From: Compostimonas suwonensis
GTDB lineage: Bacteria; Actinomycetota; Actinomycetes; Actinomycetales; Microbacteriaceae
NCBI RefSeq assembly: GCF_002797855.1
Contig: NZ_PGFB01000003.1
Coordinates: 1 to 64,000 of the forward strand
Direction of reading: 5' to 3'
DNA: 64,000 nt
The position numbers and the translations under genes were made by a program. The stretch's first letter is position 1; each line of letters starts with the position of its first letter. Below the pieces are notes generated by a model. That model was not told where the DNA came from. It worked only from the letters and a program-made list of their open reading frames with translations, and did not search any database. Below, one piece after another: positions 59,497 to 64,000 of the stretch.

Positions 59497-62007
59497 ATGA
59501 CGACTCTCTCCGATCCTGACGACACCCGCGCGACGGGTTCCACGACGCCCGTGATCGTGCACGACCCCGCGGCGGGCGGCGGCTTCGCGTCCGCGGGCCC
59601 GGGCTCAGCGGCATCCAGCCCTCTGCTCGACGGTCTCAACCCCGAGCAGGCCGAGGCCGTGAGCTACCGGGGGCAGGCGCTGCTCATCGTGGCCGGCGCA
59701 GGCTCGGGCAAGACGAGCGTGCTCACCCGGCGCATCGCGAGCCTCATCGAGAGCCGCGAGGCGTGGCCGAGCCAGATCCTCGCCATCACCTTCACCAACA
59801 AGGCCGCGGCCGAGATGCGCGAGCGCGTCGAGGCGCTGCTCGGCCAGGTCGCCGACGGCATGTGGATCTCGACCTTCCACTCGGCGTGCGTGCGCATCCT
59901 GCGCCGCGAGGCCGAGAACTTCGGCTTCACCTCGAGCTTCAGCATCTACGACTCGGGCGACTCGCGCGCGCTGCTCAAGAGGATCATCAAAGACCTCGAG
60001 GCCGACACGCTCGGCTTCACGGTCGCCTCCGCCGCGAACAAGATCTCGAGGCTCAAGAACGAGCTCACGGATGTCGAGAGCTACGCCCGCATGGCGAACT
60101 TCAACGACCCCAACGAGGTGATGTTCCTCGAGATCTTCCGCCGCTACACGCGCAGCCTCACCGAGGCGAACGCCTTCGACTTCGACGACCTCATCGGCCA
60201 GACGGTCTACCTCTTCCGAGCCTTCCCGCACGTCGCCGCGAAGTACCAGCGGCGGTTCCGGCACATCCTCGTCGACGAGTACCAAGACACCAACCACGCG
60301 CAGTACTCGCTCATCCGCGAGCTCACGCGCCCCGTCGGCGCCGAGGTGGTCGCGCAGGCCGGCTTCGACACGCCCCTCTCGTCGCGGGCGAGCGACGGCA
60401 GCGGCGGCATCCCCGGCGCCTCTCTCACGGTCGTGGGCGACTCCGACCAGTCGATCTACGCCTTCCGCGGGGCCGACATCCGCAACATCTCGGAGTTCGA
60501 GCGCGACTTCCCGGGCGCGAAGGTCGTGCTGCTCGAGCAGAACTACCGGTCGACGCAGAACATCCTCTCGGCGGCGAACGCCGTCATCAGCAACAACTTC
60601 GACCGCAAAGACAAAAAGCTCTGGACGGCCGTGGGCGACGGCGAGAAGATCATCGGCTACACGGGCTACAGCGGGCACGACGAGGCGCAGTTCGTCGCCG
60701 ACGAGATCCAGGTCCTGCACGAGGCGGGCGTCGCCTACAAAGACATCGCGGTCTTCTACCGCACCAACGCCCAGACCCGTGCGCTCGAAGAGATCTTCAT
60801 CCGCTCGGCGCTGCCGTACCGGGTGCTCGGCGGCACCAAGTTCTACGAGCGCGCCGAGATCAAAGACGCGCTCGCCTACCTCGTCTCGGTGGCCAACCCG
60901 CAAGACACCCTGCCGCTGCGGCGCATCCTCAACGTGCCCAAGCGGGGCATCGGCCCGGCGACCGAGACGGCGCTGGCCAGTTACGCCGACAAGAACGGCG
61001 TGAGCTTCCGCCAGGCGATGCGGGACGCCGCGCAGCTCGGCCTCGGGCCCAAGGTGACCGCCGCCATCCTGCAGCTGGCCACCCTGCTCGACGAGACCGC
61101 GCTCGCGATCGACCCGGGCAATCCGGCGGGGCAGCTCAGCGTCGCCGAGGTGCTCACGGCTCTGCTCGAGAAGAGCGGCTACATCGACGCCCTGCGCGCG
61201 AGCCGCGACCCGCAAGACGAGGCGCGCGCCGAGAACGTCGACGAGCTCGTGGCGGTCACGCGGGAGTTCGCGCGCAACAACCCCGACGGCGGCCTCATCG
61301 ACTTCCTCACCGAGGTCTCGCTCGTGGCGGCGGCCGACGAGCTCGACGACTCGAGCGGCACGGTCTCGCTCATGACCCTGCACACGGCCAAGGGTCTCGA
61401 GTACGAGGCCGTCTTCCTCACCGGGGTCGAAGAAGACCTGCTTCCGCACAGGATGTCGGCGAGCGAGCCCGGCGGCCCCGCCGAGGAGCGCCGCCTGTTC
61501 TACGTGGGCATCACGCGTGCACGCCAGCGTCTCTACCTCTCTCTTGCGATGACCCGCGCCCAGTTCGGCGAGACCGCCGTCGCGATGCCGAGCCGCTATC
61601 TGCAAGAGATCCCGGCCGAGCTCATCGAGTGGCGGCAGTCCCCGGGCATGGCGACGAGCCGCGGCGGAACCCAGCCGCGCGCGCTCAACGCCAACCGTTC
61701 GGGCTACGGCGGTTCGGGCTACGGCTCCGGCGGCCACGGTTCCGGTTCGGGCGGCTACGGCACGGGCGGGTCGATCGCGCCGAAGCCCAAGGTCAAGACC
61801 GAGTGGGCGAACCGGGTCACGGGGCAGGTGCGCGACAACGGCGACCTCGAGCTGCTCGCGGGTGACCGCATCCGTCACACCGATTTCGGCGAGGGCCGGG
61901 TCACCGCGGTCACGGGCGAGGGCACCAAACGGGTCGCGCACGTGCAGTTCGACGCCGCGGGCACCAAGAAGCTGCTCATCAAGATCGCCCCGATCGAGAA
62001 GATCTAG
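59497..62007 (+). CDS. pcrA: ATP-dependent DNA helicase PcrA/UvrD
   Basis: 836 residues. SF1A motifs in order: LNPEQAEAVSYRGQALLIVA (Q), AGAGSGKTSVLTRRIA (I), TFTNKAAAEMRERVE (Ia), ILVDEYQDTNHAQYSL (II), VVGDSDQSIYAFRGADIRNI (III), YRSTQNILSAANAV (IV), SLMTLHTAKGLEYEAVFLTG (V) and EERRLFYVGITRARQRLYL (VI). A Gly/Ser/Tyr-rich linker (about 730-760) leads to a C-terminal Tudor-like module that binds RNA polymerase in PcrA. Repair and removal of roadblocks; 3'-5' polarity is expected from the family. Confidence 0.96.
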   Translation: MTTLSDPDDTRATGSTTPVIVHDPAAGGGFASAGPGSAASSPLLDGLNPEQAEAVSYRGQALLIVAGAGSGKTSVLTRRIASLIESREAWPSQILAITFTNKAAAEMRERVEALLGQVADGMWISTFHSACVRILRREAENFGFTSSFSIYDSGDSRALLKRIIKDLEADTLGFTVASAANKISRLKNELTDVESYARMANFNDPNEVMFLEIFRRYTRSLTEANAFDFDDLIGQTVYLFRAFPHVAAKYQRRFRHILVDEYQDTNHAQYSLIRELTRPVGAEVVAQAGFDTPLSSRASDGSGGIPGASLTVVGDSDQSIYAFRGADIRNISEFERDFPGAKVVLLEQNYRSTQNILSAANAVISNNFDRKDKKLWTAVGDGEKIIGYTGYSGHDEAQFVADEIQVLHEAGVAYKDIAVFYRTNAQTRALEEIFIRSALPYRVLGGTKFYERAEIKDALAYLVSVANPQDTLPLRRILNVPKRGIGPATETALASYADKNGVSFRQAMRDAAQLGLGPKVTAAILQLATLLDETALAIDPGNPAGQLSVAEVLTALLEKSGYIDALRASRDPQDEARAENVDELVAVTREFARNNPDGGLIDFLTEVSLVAAADELDDSSGTVSLMTLHTAKGLEYEAVFLTGVEEDLLPHRMSASEPGGPAEERRLFYVGITRARQRLYLSLAMTRAQFGETAVAMPSRYLQEIPAELIEWRQSPGMATSRGGTQPRALNANRSGYGGSGYGSGGHGSGSGGYGTGGSIAPKPKVKTEWANRVTGQVRDNGDLELLAGDRIRHTDFGEGRVTAVTGEGTKRVAHVQFDAAGTKKLLIKIAPIEKI

Positions 62008-62028
62008 CGCCAGCTGCCCCCCCGGTCT

Positions 62029-62094
62029 CGCGGCGCACACCGTTCGTCGCGGCGCAGGTTCTTCGGTGCGCCCCGACGAACGTCGTGCGCCGCG
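62029..62094. repeat. Long imperfect hairpin, 66 bp, after pcrA
   Basis: CGCGGCGCAC then CGTTCGTCG (62029-62049) pairs with CGACGAACG then GTGCGCCGCG (62074-62094), with a 2-bp mismatch. Inside, GGCGCA (62051-62056) pairs with TGCGCC (62067-62072). 21 bp after the pcrA stop; it lies between convergent genes. Confidence 0.8.
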
Positions 62095-62123
62095 GCATCC
62101 GCCGTGCGCGCACGACGCCGCGT

Positions 62124-62885
62124 TCAGAGGGCGCGCAGGTAGCGGTTCTTGAGGGCGTGGCGCAGGCGGCGTGGCAATCGTGGGTAGATCACGGCCGCGG
62201 CCCGCCAGAACCGCTCGAAACGGCGGGCGGATGCCGCAGACCACGGCAGTCCGTAGGCATCCCGCAGCTCGTCCGGCAGCAGCCCCGCCGTCAGCAGTCT
62301 CGCGAGCGGCATGGCGGCCTTCAGCCACAGCGGAGCCGTGCGCGGGTGCAGCAGATCCCACGCGACCCTGCGCGCCTCAGGCGTGACGGTCAGCCCGGCG
62401 ACCGACTGGCGCCAGTAGCGCCGGAACGCCTCCCGATCGGCCGGCCACGAACCGACCGGCACCTGCAGCGCCGTGCCCACGACCTCGTACTGCCGGTAGA
62501 AGGCCTCGGCCGACTCCTCGTCGAGCTCGCCGTAGACCCGCTCGTAGATCTGCAAAGCGGTGTCGTAGAGGGTCGCGGCCACCCACAGCTGCAGCCCGGG
62601 GTCGAAGGCGTCGTAGCCGTCGCCGTGCGCGTCGGCCTTGCGGCGCACGGGCCCGTGCGCCCGGTTGACGCGCCTGCGCACCTCGGCCACGTTCTCGGGC
62701 GTGCCGAAGCCGATCGCATAGAGATAGGTCATCGTGCCGCGCAGGCGGTCGAGCGGCCGGTTCGCGAAGTCGCTGTGCGCGGCGACTCCTGCGCCCACCG
62801 CAGGGTTCGCGATCTGCAGCAGGATGGCGCGCCCGCCCCCCGCGAGCAGGATGCCCTCTGCGCCGATGTCCTGGATGCCGCGCAT
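62124..62885 (-). CDS. Oxygenase MpaB-family protein (DUF2236)
   Basis: 253 residues: GIQDIGAEGILLAGGGRAIL, then NRPLDRLRGTMTYLYAIGFG, VNRAHGPVRRKADAHGDGYD and WVAATLYDTALQIYERVYGE, the pattern of the MpaB/DUF2236 family, several members of which bind heme through conserved histidines. The substrate is unknown. TACAGT (62900-62895) ends 9 nt before the ATG. Confidence 0.88.
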   Translation of the reverse strand: MRGIQDIGAEGILLAGGGRAILLQIANPAVGAGVAAHSDFANRPLDRLRGTMTYLYAIGFGTPENVAEVRRRVNRAHGPVRRKADAHGDGYDAFDPGLQLWVAATLYDTALQIYERVYGELDEESAEAFYRQYEVVGTALQVPVGSWPADREAFRRYWRQSVAGLTVTPEARRVAWDLLHPRTAPLWLKAAMPLARLLTAGLLPDELRDAYGLPWSAASARRFERFWRAAAVIYPRLPRRLRHALKNRYLRAL

Positions 62886-62894
62886 AGTGGTGTC

Positions 62895-62900
62895 ACTGTA
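62895..62900 (-). promoter_or_regulatory. -10 element of MpaB-family gene
   Basis: TACAGT on the minus strand, 9 nt before ATG 62885. Confidence 0.4.
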
Positions 62901-62953
62901 CCCGGCGCGTCAACCCTCTGTCTGAGAGAGGCCCGGCAGGTCATACTGGCGCA

Positions 62954-63112
62954 ATGGGAATCCTCATCGTGTTGCTCATCCTCGTCGGCATCCTCTTCCT
63001 TGCGCTCGGCATCTTCGTCGAGGCCGTCAAGTTCCTGCTCTGGCTCGGCATCGCGCTGCTGATCATCGGCGTGATCGTCTGGTTGATGAAGTACATCCGC
63101 CGCAACGTCTGA
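62954..63112 (+). CDS. 52-residue two-helix membrane protein
   Basis: MGILIVLLILVGILFLALGI, then FVEAVKFLLWLGIALLIIGV, ending WLMKYIRRNV. Two hydrophobic helices with a basic C-terminus. CATACT ends 6 nt before the ATG and there is no RBS, so the message is probably leaderless. I do not recognise a function. Divergent from the MpaB-family gene. Confidence 0.65.
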   Translation: MGILIVLLILVGILFLALGIFVEAVKFLLWLGIALLIIGVIVWLMKYIRRNV

Positions 63113-63235
63113 GCGCGAGCAGCCGGGGCCGCCCTCCTGCGGGATGCGCCATATGGCCGTTCCGGACGGCGACGGACGCGCCGGCGCCCGTTCGCCTCGC
63201 GACGTGCGCCCCATCCGGAGGGAGGAGGTCGCCGG

Positions 63236-64000
63236 CTACTTCAGCGCTCCCGCCAGGATGCCCGACACGAACTGCTTCTGGAACACGAGGAAGAAGATCA
63301 GAGTCGGGATCGTGGTGATCGAGGTGCCGAGGAGAAGAGCTCCGAAGTCGGTCTGGCTCAGTCCCACCAGGGTGCCCAGGAAGACCGGCGCCGTGTACAG
63401 CTGCGGATCTGTCAGCACGAGGAGCGGCCAGAGGAACGAGTTCCACTGGAACATGAACATCAGCAGGGCGACCACGGCGAGGGCGGGCCGGATCGAGGGG
63501 AGAGCGATCCGGTAGAAGATCCTGAAGTCACCTGCACCATCCAGACGCGCCGCCTCGATGAGCTCGGTGGGGAACGCCAGAAAGGACTGGCGCATGAAGA
63601 ACACCCCGAAGGCGTTGAGTGTGAACGGCAGGATGACGGCCTGTGCGGTGTTGATCCATCCGAGGCTGGACATCAGCTCGAACAAGGGCACGAGCGTCAC
63701 CTGATACGGGATCGTCATCGTCAGGAGTATGACAGTGAGGATCGCCTGGCGCCCGCGGAACGAGTACTTCGCCAGCGCGAAGCCCGCCATGGCGGCCACG
63801 AGACCGGCGAGCAGGGTGTACACGACGGCGATGACGATCGACATGAGCAGGTTGGTGGCGAACGTCGTGTCCTGAAACAGGGTGGTGACGTTGGCGGCGA
63901 GCTCGCCGCCCGGCAGAAGCGCCGGTGGTGCGGAGTAGATGTCCGCGCTCTGGCGGGTGCCGGCCACGAACATCCAGTAGATGGGGAAAAGGCTGATGGC
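63236..64000 (-). CDS. Carbohydrate ABC transporter permease, MalG type (partial)
   Basis: The 3' 254 codons of a gene whose 5' end lies beyond the window. The frame stays open from 63973 to the edge, adding AISLFPIYW, and the first membrane helix is there. Five more helices follow. The EAA loop EAARLDGAGDFRIFYRIALP couples to the ATPase, and PTLIFFLVFQKQFVSGILAG ends the protein. A binding-protein-dependent sugar importer of the CUT1 type; the partner permease and binding protein should lie beyond 64000. The sugar is unknown. Confidence 0.93.
   Translation of the reverse strand, partial: AISLFPIYWMFVAGTRQSADIYSAPPALLPGGELAANVTTLFQDTTFATNLLMSIVIAVVYTLLAGLVAAMAGFALAKYSFRGRQAILTVILLTMTIPYQVTLVPLFELMSSLGWINTAQAVILPFTLNAFGVFFMRQSFLAFPTELIEAARLDGAGDFRIFYRIALPSIRPALAVVALLMFMFQWNSFLWPLLVLTDPQLYTAPVFLGTLVGLSQTDFGALLLGTSITTIPTLIFFLVFQKQFVSGILAGALK

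Noticed and set aside
59605-62361. 918-codon minus-strand frame opposite pcrA
   Set aside because: Antisense to the full set of SF1A helicase motifs; shadow.

Overview
The window looks like a chromosomal segment of a high-GC actinobacterium, most likely family Microbacteriaceae (order Micrococcales). The evidence is the strong GC bias, the actinobacterial gene order (S10-spc-alpha ribosomal clusters, then truA-rplM-rpsI-glmM-coaA-glmS-acpS-alr-tsaE-tsaB-rimI-tsaD, then groES and guaB-guaB3), frequent GTG starts, and many apparently leaderless genes. I see no rRNA or tRNA gene, CRISPR array, insertion sequence or prophage. This is core housekeeping chromosome.

Layout. 1-3.7 kb: a DUF4012 protein and a polyprenyl-phosphate sugar transferase, both envelope polysaccharide functions, divergently transcribed. 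3.7-18.8 kb: a structured leader, then the S10-spc cluster rpsJ-rplC-rplD-rplW-rplB-rpsS-rplV-rpsC-rplP-rpmC-rpsQ-rplN-rplX-rplE-rpsH-rplF-rplR-rpsE-rpmD-rplO (no rpsN), then secY-adk-map, a solitary ptsI and a tiny membrane protein. 19-22.4 kb: infA-rpmJ-rpsM-rpsK-rpoA-rplQ, ending in a strong terminator. 22.6-26.8 kb: an OafA-type acyltransferase on the minus strand, truA and rplM-rpsI. 26.9-36.5 kb: cell-wall precursor, cofactor and tRNA t6A genes (glmM, an orphan DNA methyltransferase, coaA, glmS, acpS, alr, tsaE, tsaB, rimI, tsaD). 36.6-40.2 kb: a DUF4190 protein, a THUMP-like methyltransferase, CIRCE-controlled groES and rarD. 40.5-46.3 kb: a branched-chain amino acid ABC transporter split into livK (+) and livHMGF (-). 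46.5-57.3 kb: guaB, guaB3, glpD, an AbiEi/DUF559-type protein, a KhtTU-like K+/H+ antiporter pair, SURF1, a DUF3817 protein and guaA. 57.4-64 kb: a Bax1-like protein, glpQ, a PcrA/UvrD helicase, an MpaB-family protein, another tiny membrane protein and a sugar ABC permease cut by the window edge.

The coding content is mostly conventional; the unusual signal is between genes. Many gene ends are followed, usually 6-35 bp after the stop codon, by a long interrupted palindrome (10-31 bp arms, 60-138 bp overall). One family has three copies, each exactly 83 bp: identical 14-bp terminal arms around a 55-bp core whose sequence is not conserved but whose A/T tracts lie at matching positions about 10.4 bp apart in every copy. 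A second family (66 bp) brackets the AbiEi/DUF559-type gene. Other points: guaA seems to start at a rare ATT codon, coaA and glmS have interlocked leaderless promoters, infA and rplM share the same transcript-start decamer, secY mRNA probably begins with a 13-bp hairpin, LivH carries a secreted beta-domain at its N-terminus, and L15, L17, L29, S3 and S5 carry low-complexity tails.
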